Source: Ecdyonurus torrentis
Taxonomy: Eukaryota; Arthropoda; Insecta; Ephemeroptera; Heptageniidae
Length of the DNA: 64,000 nt
Reading direction: 5' to 3'
NCBI GenBank assembly: GCA_949318235.1
Contig: OX439131.1
Span: 19,653,725-19,717,724, forward strand
The first letter of the stretch is position 1; each line of letters begins with the position of its first letter. The position numbers were made by a program, and so were the translations under genes. Of this stretch, positions 37,341 through 51,942 are shown piece after piece. The notes beneath the pieces were generated by a model. That model was given only the letters and a program-made list of their open reading frames with translations, did no database searches and was not told the origin of the DNA.

Positions 37341-37695
37341 ATACGCGACTATTTTCAACAGGTTGATTAACGTTGCGCTCCAATAGCTCTTTTAATCATG
37401 TGTTAGCACATATAATCTCCAATTAGAAGTTATAGATAATTAGAGATTTAACGCTAATGCTATAATAATTAATTACTAATTATTTTATTATACATAGCGT
37501 AAGTAATTGAAATCAAATTTTATCACTATTCTTAAGTAATAGTCCCATTGCATTTAATTTTAGCAATTAAATTACTAGTAAATTTATGACCATCATGAAA
37601 CAATAGTGACTATATATAAATATCGTAAAATTAATACTTCAGTGATTTATATATATTCTATTAAAAGTAGATTATAGGTTAAACGTTTATCAAAA

Positions 37696-37815
37696 ATGGA
37701 ATTTGAATTAGAAGTTAGTACTTCTACAGAACTATTTTCAACATCGACAGAAGTGTGGAATAATTCATCCGTAAACCAAACTTTAGCAGAAGATGACCTC
37801 TTCTACTTCTATCAA
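37696..37815 (+). CDS. N-terminal exon of a CCAP-receptor-like GPCR (candidate)
   Basis: First coding exon, 40 codons: MEFELEVSTSTELFSTSTEV, then WNNSSVNQTLAEDDLFYFYQ, ending at CAA|GTAAGT (phase 0). The start has a good context (AAAAATGG), with an upstream TAG in frame nearby. There is no signal peptide. The region is Ser/Thr-rich and acidic with two N-glycosylation sequons (NNSS, NQT), as expected for an extracellular GPCR N-terminus. The DLFYFYQ end resembles the FYFYxTEQ motif just before TM1 of crustacean cardioactive peptide receptors (NPSR/vasopressin-like rhodopsin family). This match is short and from memory. No TM exon is found in the 26 kb downstream, so the first intron would exceed 26 kb. 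Vertebrate NPSR has a comparable short N-terminus. Confidence 0.5.
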
Positions 37816-39077
37816 GTAAGTTATACTTTAATATTATTATTTATAAATCTGTACAGAGGGTTTTAAATTAAAATGAAATTGCTAATGAGTAATTACCATT
37901 TCACTTAAATAAAAAAAACTTGAGATTGATAATTACACATAAAATTTTACCTTTTCTTTTCCTAATTATTTTATATTATAATTATAACTTTTCAATTCAA
38001 AAGCTGAATATTTTTCTCCGTTGATATTTTTCGTATATATTTTCCTTTATTTTGCAAAAGAAACGATAAAAAATTATAAAGTAAATTTAATTTATGTTGG
38101 AGTTTGACCATCAATTCGTTACATTTTATAATGTTGAATTTTTACAGCTTATTTCACTAAATTGTTATAATATTGTTTCATTTTATCTTTGATCTTTTTT
38201 CGTATCAAAAAATAATATTACGTATATAAAGGGAAATATATGGACTGTATGCCAATGTTTGAGTATTGAACCCTGATACAATTTTTTTTATTAAATTTTT
38301 TACATTTTTCATGTAAATACCTCATTGCGTATTTTTGTTATTATTATTATTTTGTAAAATTTAACAGTAATATAAATAATTTAATAATAATTTGATCAAA
38401 AATAAAACAAAAATAAGAATAATAACCAACCATATACCAGATTGTTTACATTTAATGCAAGTTCAAATTTTATTATCACAATAAAAACGTTTAATGAAAA
38501 TACAAACAAGTTTATTTATACGACGTATTTATGTTGAAAATTAAATTTCAAAAAGCTTCACAATAAAAGGAAAACAAAATTCATTTTCTTGTGCTTTATA
38601 GAAATACTCTGCGTGGCTCTAATTAAGTTTTCTCTTACTGTTATATAATATAAAGCATGTAGTAATAATATATAGGGTTGATTTATATAAAATTTGGTGA
38701 AATTCTATGTTAAATGAATGCAAAATGTTGACGTTACTAATGAGTTGACTTTGATCAAAAAGCGGAAAATTTGTTTATGCTAACCACGGACGGTAAAATC
38801 TGATAACACACAAAATGTTATTGTAATCTAGCCTAGCGTTGACAAACTATTATTATACATATTTTTGTAAAAAAAAGCTATAGTTTGAAGTGCACATATT
38901 TTTTATAGCAAACAAATTTACTACATATCAAGTGTAATATGAAATTTAAATTTAGAATTCAATGTTGAGTTTACGTAAAAAAGGTACACAATAAATATTT
39001 TAACATGAGTTTTATTAAACAAATTTGTAAATATTTAAAATTTGAATGAGTTTGAATAATTAAGAATGTTAATAGAA

Positions 39078-39079
<2 letters not shown>

Positions 39080-39154
<75 letters not shown>
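39080..39154. repeat. (GA)n microsatellite
   Basis: A 75-base perfect GA tract. The minus-strand open frame over it is a Leu-Ser repeat artefact. Confidence 0.97.
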
Positions 39155-39160
<6 letters not shown>

Positions 39161-41132
39161 ATTGACGTGAACATGAAGAATAAAAATATATTCCGTTTCA
39201 TATAAAATAATGTTTGTATATTTTACTTAAAATGTTTATTATAACATTAAAAAAAAAAAAAAAAAATGAAATGTGCTGATTTTGTTTAATTACTATTGTA
39301 ATATTTTCTTGCTAACTTTTTTTATATTATGTTCATTGAGCACCCACCAATAAGACTTCATTGTCTTGGATGGGACTTATGTATGTATTACTGTATATTA
39401 TATCATAAGACACATAAAAGTGGGCTCAGTATATTTAAGTGTTAGTTAGATTTACCTAAAATATTTAAGAATATAATAATCTGTATCACCTGTGTAATAA
39501 CTGTAATGTTATTAAAGCAAATATCATATTACTTAATTTTATTATTACATTATAAGGGACCACATACAGGTATAACAACGATAGCCTGTGTGGTGATCGC
39601 TTTAGGCAAAAACAAGTGCTTGAGGAGATTGCCACTTTTTTAACTTCATTTTTTTTTTTTTTCACTCCTAGTGAAAATAATTTACATTATAGCTTTAAGC
39701 TTCGTTAACTTTTGTACAAAAATTGCTTTAGGGGGATTTTCAATTTGAAAAAGTTAAATAATATTAGGTGTAACAGATTAAAAAAAAATCAAAATGTATT
39801 ATGTTAAAATATATTTTCCCTTTTCAAATAATTGTCATTTACAGTCATACATTTATAAAAGATTATTTTGTTTTATGATAAAACTGATATTTTGTTTTAA
39901 AACACATTTTAACTTTATTGAATACGAATACAAAATGTTTATACAATACGTTATATACGCGCACCTAAAAATTCTAAAATTTGTTGTCTATTTTGTTAGA
40001 GCTTTATTTCTCGGAATAAGATAAAGTAAATAAGATATATTTAATTAAGTCCAATGTATAGCATCAAATTGTATATATGACTATTGGCTTAATGAGCTGT
40101 GTGTTTAAACTCGGGTAAATAAATTTGCTGAGCAATAATTAAGTACATTGCCAACGTGCAACTTTGTACATTGTTTGTTTATTTCTATATTATATTTCAA
40201 ACTAGCCTATATAAAAGCTCATAACATACTCTAGTATCCATAGTATGGTAATTATACTGAATTTAAGGTAAAATAATACGAAATAATTATTATCTAATCT
40301 AATAAGTAGGTATAAATTTTAAAATATTTGAAGAAACTGCTTAAGTTAATCAAAGAAATCAAAATGTTTCCTCACGTCTTAGATGAGATAATGAAAAACC
40401 CAAAACTTTATAATGCAATTCCATACCAAACTTTTTATTTTTGGAATCAAAAATAAGGAATGGAATATAATAATAATGAAAATTTAGGAATGAAAAATAT
40501 ACTTCTCTAACTAGTTTCTTTTGCTTTCATAATTGTTTAAGTTTACAATAAATAAGAGATTGTTATAAATATATTTAAAAGTCTTAAAAATCTTGTAATA
40601 TAAAAGGTTCCAAAATGTTATATCTTTAATGATAATAAAATTAAAATACTCTCTTTTTTTTATCAATTGTTATTTGTTACGATTGAAAGAATGAAAAGAA
40701 ATAAAGAAATTTTGAATTTGAATAATATATTCACTTTCATTTTTCTTCTTCTTTTTTATTGATATTATTTTTTTAGTGAAAGACAATGTGAACTAAATTA
40801 AAATAAATTAAAAGAAACATATTTTTTTAAAGCTGAGAAATTGGTGATAGTAATAAAAAAAATATATATTTTTTTTTGTTAGAAAAAAAAGTGTAATCCC
40901 AAGTTGTACACCAACATGTCGTATTGAAAGCTCGATGATGAATTACATTTTTATTTTATTTTTTCTCTATATACGATTTATAAATTGAAGAAGACAAAGT
41001 AATGCAATAAGTTCTGTAGTTTTTACACAAAAAAATTTTTGGATGTCATCGAGTCCTAGTGACAAACGATTTCAGTAAGAAGAATGTTTTGTATAGTTAA
41101 AATTTGGTCAAAGTAATTATAATGCAATAGGG

Positions 41133-41135
<3 letters not shown>

Positions 41136-41213
<78 letters not shown>
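41136..41213. repeat. (GA)n microsatellite
   Basis: A 78-base perfect GA tract. Confidence 0.97.
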
Positions 41214-41217
<4 letters not shown>

Positions 41218-43721
41218 ATCTAAAATTAAATAACATAAGATCTAAAAAATAATGCACTTCAAAAATTTTAGTTTCAAATAATTCTTGAAACAAAGTTTTA
41301 TTTCTGAAAAGTGATTTCATTTCATTTGAAATCATTTCATTAGGGTAGTATATTTTTAGAAGTTCTTATTATATATATATTATATTAAATTATATAAGAT
41401 TTTTTTTAAGGGTTGTTATATTGTTATACCCTTGAGCTATATAGATAACATTTAATAAAAAAATATTATATCTATATTTTGATAAATATTTTTTACTTAC
41501 AAAAACTACAGAACACAAAATAAAACTACAAGAAATCCATTTGGAAAATGGAATTTAATCATACCTTTTTTTATATTATGCGCTGTATAATATTAGGTGT
41601 CAATTTATAAGATGATGAATTTCATTTAATTATTAGATTATCTTGTCTTATTATTCTACAAAAGTTAAGAGGGGGTGGAGAGAGAGAGAGAGAGAGAGAG
41701 AGAATCGTGAGTTAAATGGAGTATAAGTAGAATAGACATTATATAGAAAGGCGTTGGCGTTAACTCTTCTAAGTATATAATGCGAGACCCATTCATTTTA
41801 AAACACACTTCATTCATACAATTACATATTAAAGATGATGACATTTTGCACATAAACTTATATTATGTAAATGATAGTGTTAATTATGTGTATAAAATTA
41901 TACATATTTGATTAATTACTAAATTTACTGAAAACTTAAATATTATATATCCCTTTTTATTTAAATTAATACAATTAAGTTAATAAAATTAATAAGAGTA
42001 GCGTTATACTTTTTTAAATAGAAAATAATGTATTTATATATAATGAAGCTAAATAATTTTAAAAAATAATTAAGTAATTAAAAAGTTATAAACTTATACA
42101 TAGTTATAAAGTTAAAACGATTTAATAAAAAGAAGAAGAAAAAAACTTTATCAATTGTTTGATTATTTCTTTTTTAAATCAAATTATACAGATTTTGTTG
42201 AATTGCTTTTTTATTACACTTATATATTAAAGAAAAAAAAGAAAGAGAGTATACTTTGTATAAGATTTGTTAAATATAAATATTTAGTTTAATAGAAACA
42301 TTAAGCAAGTATTACGATGTACAGTTTAGTTAGTATAATATTAACACTGATTTAATTATAAAATAACTGTCAGAAGTAAAAAAAAAAATAATAATAATAA
42401 TAATAAAAAGAAACGTTAATGGCATAGAGAGGTTGATAAATATTCATACATTATGAGGCAGCTATAGTCTACCCCAGGGTGCATATAATTTGTGTACAAA
42501 CTTGCAATAACAATTTGTATATTATACGTATACGTGAAACAGAGTACTAGAGTGAGGCATCGAATAATTGAATATCAAAAACTTTTGGCATTACTTTTTT
42601 TATTATTAATATAACGTTTTTTTTTTTTTTTTTTTTTTTTTAAAGACAGCTTCAAGTCTTATTTGGGGAAAGTGGGGAGGATAATTGGAATTATATTAAA
42701 AATATAATGTAAATGTTCATTATAATAAGGGCGTGTACTAAGTACTTTAAGTGGCACACGTACAAGTACGCAAATAAAGAATAAAATTAAGTCATTTTAT
42801 CGCCACTCTATTTTACCCGACATCTTTAAACTCATCAAATACAATTATGTTAATGTAGAAAACGTGTTAGATATCATATTATGTAGGCAGCTCGTTTTAT
42901 AAATAAAAAAAAATACTTATATTAGCGTAAATTGAATTGCTTTTAGCAAATAATCTCTAAGTTGAGTAAAATAAAACAAACATTTTTTTTTTCAAATGAA
43001 TATAATTTTTTTAACATATTTTTATTTTATTTGCGTTCATATACTTTTGTATTTGAAGAAAATATCATTCATAAATAGTGTATAGAATATTTTACTATAT
43101 AGTATAAGAAAACATACAAAGAATAAATGGAAAATTTTACTATATAGTAAGAAAGAAGCCGCAGCTATATACAGTTAAAACAAAAGAAATAAAACAAGAA
43201 ATAAGCATTTAATTGAAGACTTAAATAAAAGAACATTTTCGTTGCTGTGTACACTTCTATTACACAAACTTATACTGTTTAAATTGTGGTTTCTACCATG
43301 AGAATATTTGAGGTAAAAACTTGAATACAAATTTTGCAACAGTTTAAAATTTTCTAAAAAAGCAAAAGACATCAATTATATTAAATCATATTTGAGTTAA
43401 TCTTAATCATAAATTTATAAATATAGATGATTATAGTAAATATCACACCTAAAAAGAGACTGTAAAAAAATGTATCTATCACTAAGGTGAACTTACTCTG
43501 TTTCTCTGTACTGTGTACGTAATGTACTGAACTTTCAAAGAACATCAACAAACTAAGCGTTAACTCACAGCAATAATAATCTCAACATAAATTATATTGA
43601 AGGCTGCACAAATAAACTTTTTCGATATACCAAACTCAATTTTTTTACGTAAATATTTGATTTTTTCAAAATTTAATTTTAATGCAATAAAAACTTTATA
43701 GAAAAATAAATATTAATTTTT

Positions 43722-43756
<35 letters not shown>

Positions 43757-44223
43757 GATAGATTTATGTCAATATTTTTTTTTGTTTTATCAATAAATTT
43801 ATATAAAATTATTGAATAGAAAATATTTTTGTGTACTTTATCTGGCATTTTTCAATTCATACTTTTTTATTCTATCAATAAATACAAAATTTTATTTTAT
43901 ATTGAATCGTTTGATACAAAAGTAAATATTTAATTCAGATAATAATATACAACACATCAAAAGAATCAAAACGCCAAATAATAAATATTAATCCGAAGTA
44001 TAGAAACTCCATCATAATTATAAAAATATAGGGTGTATATGGGCATGACGTCATCTGGAAGCAATGAATAACGTTGCTCAGCATAAGGGCAAATGTGGGT
44101 TTTGGCTATTTTCCTTAAAAAATTAGTTAATCATTTTTGTTATAATTATTTTTCTTGCATACTTGAAAAGCTAATTCAACCTGTCAACAGAATCAATGGT
44201 CTCAAAAATATTGCTAACTTTAA

Positions 44224-44615
44224 AGGTGTAGAATACCTTGTACAAAAAAGTTGCGTAATATCCTAACAAACCTGAAAATCAACGTTGATTTGGTCGAAGT
44301 CATTTATTTCTAATTTATTTTCCATTCACAAAATGACACTGGCGGTCACTGACGTCACAGCTCGCCCGGTTTACGCGCGCGTGAAATAAGCGAGCTGTGA
44401 CGTTCGTGACCGCCAGCGGCATTTTGAGAATGGAAAATAAATTAGAAATTAATGACTCCGACCAAATCAACGTTGATTTTCAGGTATGTTAGGATATTAC
44501 CATTGAATTTAGAGTATACCCTAAATTCTAAATACTCTAAATTCTAAATGAATTTAGAGTATACTCTAAATTCAATGATATTACGAACCTTTTTTGTTCA
44601 AGGTGTTCTACGCCT
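44224..44615. mobile_element. TTAA-flanked MITE (AGGYGTAGAAYACCTTG ends) inside element D
   Basis: TTAA|AGGTGTAGAATACCTTG at the left and CAAGGTGTTCTACGCCT|TTAA at the right give inverted ends with TTAA duplication, the target used by piggyBac-type elements. Subterminal ATCAACGTTGATTTGGTCG also pairs across the element. The GC-rich centre contains GTGACCGCCAG-type arms and TGACGTCAC. A palindrome (44511-44575) is inserted in its right arm. A second copy is at 53983-54275. Confidence 0.85.
44511..44577. mobile_element. Palindromic insert (CATTGAATTTAGAGTATAC) within the MITE
   Basis: Both ends read CATTGAATTTAGAGTATAC or its complement, with TCTAAATACTCTAAATTCTA between. It interrupts the GATATTAC arm of the MITE, where ATATTA appears on both sides. 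The outer motif is the same as the free palindrome at 17594-17625. Confidence 0.7.
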
Positions 44616-44755
44616 TTAAGTATTTTTAATCAAGCAAAATGTGTCATTTTCCCATAATATACCGGCCTATGTTACTTCGTGCTCACTTATGGCTTCAAAT
44701 TTTAAATGAATGCAACCATACCCTATATAGTATTGTTATATATCATTTCAATTAA

Positions 44756-45076
44756 AGGCATAGAAAACATGAAACAACAAGTTCTTTTTAATCAACACAA
44801 AATGGGATCTACAAACTTATGATAATTTTTACCAGAATGTAAATGTGGCCCCACAAGAGAACGTGAAAAAAACCGTAAAGTATGCAATTTGCGTGACATG
44901 ATGTCAGAAACAGGCAAAAACTAGTATGAAAAATGTTGTGTGGGTTGCATAAATCGAAATTTCTGATCACTGCTACGGCACTACAGTTGGGTTTTCACGT
45001 TTTCAGACAAATTAACGTTATTTATGTAAGTCCCATCAAGTGTTTTGTGATATAAATGCTTATGTTTTTATGTTGT
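44756..45076. mobile_element. TTAA MITE family 2, copy 1
   Basis: It begins TTAA|AGGCATAGAAAACATG and shares AAGTATGCAATTTGCGTGA, CTGATCACTGCTACGG and CCCATCAAGTGTTTTGTGAT with 62659-63006. The right terminal repeat is not recognisable, so this copy is truncated at that end. It lies only 25 bases after element D. Confidence 0.75.
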
Positions 45077-46519
45077 AAGTTTTAAATTCTTCTTTTAATT
45101 TTTGTAATTTCTTTCGCTCTCTCTCTCTCTCTCTCTCTATTTATATATAATATATATATATATAATATATATAAATATCAATAAATAAAATAAATGTACA
45201 GTATATAAAACGAGGTGATTTTTTTAATTCATAATTATCCTGCACATTGTATCTAATAATATTTTTAAGTGGTATATTTTAAACTCCCTTCTACAAAATT
45301 TATATATCTCTTTGTTTCTTATTTATTAATTCAATCAAATACATTGAATGAACGAGTAATGTATTCAAGTTAAAAAAAATAAAATCACATTTTTCATATA
45401 AAAATTATAAATTTTTCTGAAGGTTTTAAAGTTTAAAGATTATTATATAAAGCAACATTTTATAAGCACAGTAAACATTATATACATATCTCTACAAACA
45501 ACAACGAGCAATTTTTTCTTGAATAATTGACGTATCATAAAATAGTCATAATTTCTCTATTTCGTTGTTATTTATACCTGCACATAAAAAAACAAACAAT
45601 CTAAGCTAAAGTTTTGAATAAGAATAAAATATTTTTTTATCACATTATAAATTCAACCACCTTTATGCTTGTGATTCATTTTAAATTATACTTTTGTATA
45701 CGGAAAAATATAAATTTAGTTTTTTTTTTTTTTCTTGTTTTGAATATTTTTACCATAAAATATCAATTTTATTTTTTGTAACAAAAAATAATAATAAAAA
45801 AAAAATGTATATAATTTCCCTAAGCTATAAATATTGAGTATCTTATCGTAATATAAAACCATTGTATTTGTAAATATTTTTATTGTGACTTTGTTAGAGA
45901 GAGAGAGAGGCGTGTTTGTAGTTTTTGCATCAAGTTCTTGAACGTAACGAGACTATTTGAATAATTCTTCATATCTTGTTGACACAACTTGTGGGTTTAA
46001 TAAATATCTAAATTGCTACTTTAAATTACTGTATTGTATCATCATAGAGCAAGTAATCTAATTTATTATGTAAAAAGAGAATAATAGAAAAGAAGAAAAT
46101 GAAAGTTTGGAAAGCAAATGGTATACGTCATTGTGGTCATTGTCTTATAACTTCAGTTTTTGCTTTTATAACTGTTTGTGGTTTCCTTGAAGTGATAATT
46201 ATATAAGAATAATTATTAACAGCTCTTAAATGAATAAAAAAAAAGAAAGAAAGAAGTGATTTATGCTGCATGTCATGTAGCATAAATGTTACTGTTTTGA
46301 AATAACATAAATAATGATGCTGTACAACATATTTGACAAATTATTATTCATAACATAAAAATATTATAATTTTTGTCCTTGTATAAGTTTCGCTAGTCTG
46401 TTTATTTTATTTGCTTTTTATACTGGGTTTTTGTTTTATTTATTTTCAACTAAAGCACAATTTTATTTGAACATCGTATCAAGCATGAATTCATGTTTTT
46501 AACTAGAGAATAGGTGCTT

Positions 46520-46568
<49 letters not shown>

Positions 46569-47124
46569 AAGCCAAATTTAAATAGGCTAAAGTCGAACAA
46601 AAACACAGAATGCTAATTGTATCAGGTCTTAAAATAGCACTTTCTTTAGATAAAAGGTAAGCTGTACTGTAGCTATAAAACTATTGGAGTTTAATTTTAA
46701 AACCTTTTTTAGGTGATAAATACTTAAAGATTAAGAGGAGTTTAATTTAGTATATTACACACTATACGTACTGTACGTTGTTTAATTAAAATGAATGGTG
46801 GGTTAATTATAATAAATGGAAATGATACTGCAACAGTAGACTATTCTTGGGTTTTTAGATTTAAATATTTTAATTTATTACAAAAAGAGACAACGCAACA
46901 AGTCAAGCCAAGCAACTCGAGGCTTGTACAGTAATTCGTATATTTTGCTCTTGAACACAACGGCTCCAGAATATGTGACACATTTTGTCTGGATACAATA
47001 AAGATATGTATTTTAATCATACTGTGGCATAGAACACTATACAACTAGAGCAGTTGAAGAATATGACTGATGAAGTATCAAAATTTTAATTTTTGTTAAT
47101 ATAGATATCTCATCTGTTTTGTCT

Positions 47125-47190
<66 letters not shown>
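47125..47190. repeat. (CT)n microsatellite
   Basis: A 66-base CT tract. The minus-strand frame across it is Arg-Glu repeat artefact. Confidence 0.95.
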
Positions 47191-47197
<7 letters not shown>

Positions 47198-47478
47198 AAT
47201 ATTTCTCTTTATTCCTCTATATATACAAATCAGTTTTCCAACATTTTCGGTTGAGTGTTTTATCGTAGTTAATATTATATTAGATGAAGTATATGACAAT
47301 CAAATAACATTCTGAATATTCCTTTTCTACCCCTTTCAACCCTTAAAGCTTTCATTTGCTATAATTAAACTTTGAGTTTATCTTATATTATAGCTATCTC
47401 TAATTACCTTCAATTGTATAAAATTAATTAAATCTTTGTATTATAATAATATATAAACTTTGTTCATAACTAATTCTG

Positions 47479-47516
<38 letters not shown>

Positions 47517-48494
47517 TTCTTGTATATTCTCAAATTTTGATACAAACAAATTACATTAATTAATTTGTAAGAAAACATTTAAACATAAAGAAACATTGTG
47601 ACATTGTGGTATCAAATTTTACTCTGTTTGCATTACGACAATAAAATGACGCAATAATTTACAAAATATATTCTTGGTATATTAGTATATTGAGTGACAT
47701 TTTATGCATCACAGTTTCTGTACGTTCTCATGAGGGTGTGATAAATATATTTTACATTTTATAGTATCAAAAAATTGCCCTTAATTTGCAATGATATTTT
47801 TATTATGTATTTTTTTTATGTGTGTATGTTTATTTATGTATAAAAATAATTATCTTTTTATCTAGAGATTGACAACTCAAATAAGACAATTACTTATGTA
47901 TCTTTCCTTTTTTGTTTATTATGTAATTATTTTAATGATTTGCTTCAACACGAGCTACGCTCTCTGAAGCTATATGATTATATAAGGACCATATGAAAAG
48001 AATATGTATGTAATCTATATGTGTTTTAAATAAATAAATTATAAAAAAATAATAATAATAAAAAAAAACTGTGGTAAAATATATAATTAAAATCATGTGT
48101 TTATCAATATTTTTTGTTATTGAACACAGTTATAAAAGAAAGAAAATTTTTTTATTTCAATATAATAAAATAATTTCATTTCTCTGTTATTTCTCTTTTT
48201 ACAATAAATATGATGATGATAATGATAATAAAAGAAATTGCCAATTATAATTGATATTATGTAAAATAAAAAGTAAATAAAAGTACTTTCATTAAAAAAA
48301 AAGGGCTATTCATATTGCTATGAAGTTCATTGGGTACGTCACGTTATTATTATTTTCCTGTTGCTAATATGCCTCTCCTTAACATTGCTTTAAATATTTC
48401 TTTGAAACTTATCAGAGGATCAAATATTTCAATATAAAAATTTCTGTATTGCTATTATAAATATTATAATAAAATATGATTTTCGTATTTTTTT

Positions 48495-48530
<36 letters not shown>

Positions 48531-49559
48531 TTTTTGCAAAAAAAGAAATCTTATTAAATTATAATTCTTGAAATCAGAGAGATGGAGGAAGAAAGAGAGA
48601 GAGAGAGAGAGAGAGAGAAGAGAGTCTAAATGAGATGATAAAAGAGAAAATAAATTTCTTAACATCAAAATTTATTTAGTAAAAGATGTTGTAAAATTAT
48701 ATAAAATCTGAAAGCTTCAATTAATTGCTTCCATATATACCAATACGGCAAGATGCAAATAAGAATGCCCTCTGTTATACATAATATGCTATTGTTTTTT
48801 TTATAACGAGGAACACGTGTATAATGTGCACTTTGCTGTTCCATTCTCTTTATACATTCTCCTCTCAACCAACTTCTTCTTCTTCTTCTTGAAAGTGTTT
48901 TTTTTTTTAAATCAATAACAAAAATCGATCTATATAGTCGCTCTACTTTATTAGGTAATTATTGTTCTTTACATATAAAAATTGGAAGCTTTTAGCATGA
49001 AAAAAGAAGTGCCATATTATAGTTTTTATTTTATGTATCATACAAAATTATTCTCATAGTCACTTTACTAAAACTTTATTTTATTATAAGATAATAAATA
49101 TGCATACTCTTTTGCTGTATTTTTATTCGATTTTTTTTATATAATAAATTTTAGGAAGCTAAAATAATCTATAGTCTGTGTGTGAAAATTATATTACTAA
49201 AAAAAAAAAAAAAAAAAAAAAAATCTTCAAAAAATAACACTTTGCTTTACAAGCTTTAATTATAGCAATTTATGAAAGTATTTTCTTAAGTTAATTAGAT
49301 ACTGTGTAATATATTTTTGTGTGTATTATATAATAAGAAGATGAGTGTAAACAACATTTCCAAACTCTTCAGTTACATGCAAATTTTGATAGCCTATCTG
49401 GTATGGCTAAACTATATACGATGTAACATAAGAAAGCCTATAAAGTAAATTTTTGGAGTCCATTTTTCATTTTAATTACTAAGATTTTTTTTTAACACAT
49501 TAAGTAAATGAGATGATAACAAAATATTAAACACTACACCAAGAAGTTGCATGGTTTAT

Positions 49560-49690
<131 letters not shown>

Positions 49691-50838
49691 TAAAATAATG
49701 AACTTCATTATTTTGGAAATAATCATATATCATGTAAAAATATTCAAAATTATATATTTTGAAATTCTCATAGTTCCTATACAGTGTTAAGTATATAAAA
49801 TTGCTGAATGTGTGATAAAAGTTTTTTTCTTTAAATGCAAATTTTCTTCTTCCTCTTCACCCTACTTCTTTTTTTCAATTCCCATGTATTTTTCATGAGC
49901 TAATTCTATGGTTACTCCAATGTCGAGTTAAAACGAAATGAAAGGAAAGCCAAGGTGTATAGCTGCGGGGAAAAGTGTATTATAGTGATTGTGGTGGGTG
50001 GAAATGATTTCTTACAATTCAATCAAAGTACGCGAAATGAGTTTTTTGGTCACCTATAAAATTTCATTTCAAAGCAATATCAAGAAAGAAATTTTTTATT
50101 TCAAGAAAAATAAAACATGAAATTCAATTTTCCTCTTACGTCATTTATTTTTTCCTCTGTATTTCTTACTTTATAATAAACAAAATATATTACAATTAAA
50201 ATGGCAGATAAAGAGACACAATAAGAAATTTACTCTTTGTTTGTTTGTAAAAAGAATACGTAATAGTAATAGTTTTTAGTAGAGCGTGTTTACATTTTTT
50301 TTTTATCCACTTCCAAATCAGATTAAAGTTAAGTTATAGATCTAGATTTGGAAGATTCAGAAGATTGTGAATAGTTTTTTCCCCTTACTTTTATGAGGAC
50401 ATAATATATCAAATATTCTTTGTTTACACTCGTTGGCTCTCTCACTGCATCTCAAAATTTCGCACAAAAAGAAGAAAAAAAAGTGACGTTTATATATAAC
50501 GTCAGACTTCAGTTTTTGAAAACATAAACTTTTATTGCTTAAACTTGAAATAAACACAAAAAGTATCCGTGTTCGAAATTAATATAGTTTCCCTATAAAT
50601 CCATATAAGTGTTATAAACTCATGTTTCAAAAGAAATTTCCTTTTCCTTATAAAACTCCTCAAGAGAAAAAGTTCAGGATTCTAATTTGGTTGGTTTATA
50701 CCTTATAACGTAACATTTCAAATTTATCATTTTTTCATATGTATACTGATACTGATAAAGAAGTGAAGAAGTATAGTAGATAGAAAAAAAATCTCACGAA
50801 GAAAGTTTAAAAAAATTCTATAAAAAAGGAATGCTTGC

Positions 50839-50871
<33 letters not shown>

Positions 50872-51942
50872 AAGCTTTGCCAAGAAATTTATGAAGCAAT
50901 TGTGCATCCAATTTTCAAGAGAAGAAAGAAGAAGAGTATTCTCATTTATTTGTTTGAAAAGGATGAGCAACAATTAAGATTTCAGTACATAAATATACGT
51001 CATCGGAGTTGAATCTTGTTTGTAGTTAAAGACATTCTTGTAACAAGTTTAAAACACTGTGAAAATTTCTCAGCCTCACAAAAGTAAGAAATATTTTTAA
51101 TAAACATCATGATAAAGAAACTAGAGACAATTTTAGTGATTGACAGAACAATTTCCTATAATATGATCCCGAAGTACTTCTTCGAGTATGGCCTGTCTAG
51201 CAATAAACTCTGCATAAATTTCTTTTGTTAATTACTCTTTTAAATGTTTTTAAGGTCAGATTCATATAGCTTTTTAATTCAAACTGAACAATTTTCTATG
51301 AAAATGAAAACTATTAATATATTAAAAGGTTGGATTCAATGTTTCCCCTTTATTATTCTTGTTTAGAAAATCTTTTATAATGATTGATACCTTACAATTC
51401 TAGCATCAGAAATCCCAAGGCAAAGATATTAGGCTACTATACAAATTAAAATAATAATAATAAATTTTATTTAATTGTCCTTAATATAATTTTATTCCAG
51501 CCCTATTTCATTTTGCTTACTTATATTTATTATTGTGTACATTGTTTTATTCCGGTTGTTTCTCAGTGTCTAATAAAACATACTGTGCTCTATTGAGTTA
51601 ATACTAACTTTAAGCTTTTCCTTCAGTTTATTTATAATTGAGTTGTTGACTTTGATATGACTGGATTGTTTTTGCTTAAATCTTTTCGAGACGTTATTGT
51701 ATTTATTTTCATCATTATACTATCTCAAAAAGAGTAAACATTTCCTTTTATGTTTTTTTTTACAACATGACTTCATTTTGTCATGACTTCAAAAAAACAA
51801 TATCAACAATCTCATTGAAAAACTTATATGAAATACTTCATAAAAATAGTAACAAAGACAAACTTTAATTATTGAAATGACTGCTGGTGAGGAGAAAAAT
51901 AAATTAGCTTTTTATTTTTCGTTACGATTTTTATTATGCTTT

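Larger units (their letters stand above)
44027..44730. mobile_element. Element D copy interrupted by a TTAA-flanked MITE
   Basis: The left part 44027-44219 (ATATAGGGTGTATATGGGCA, GCAATGAATAACGTTGCTCA) and right part 44620-44730 (AAGCAAAATGTGTCATTTTC to ATACCCTATATAG) together match the uninterrupted 19066 copy. The gap is filled by the MITE at 44224-44615. The ends form an imperfect inverted repeat, CTATATAGGGT. Confidence 0.8.

Noticed and set aside
50357..50557. 66-codon minus frame with Cys/Lys-rich C-terminal part
   Set aside because: Contains a poly-Phe run, has no recognisable motif or flanking splice support.
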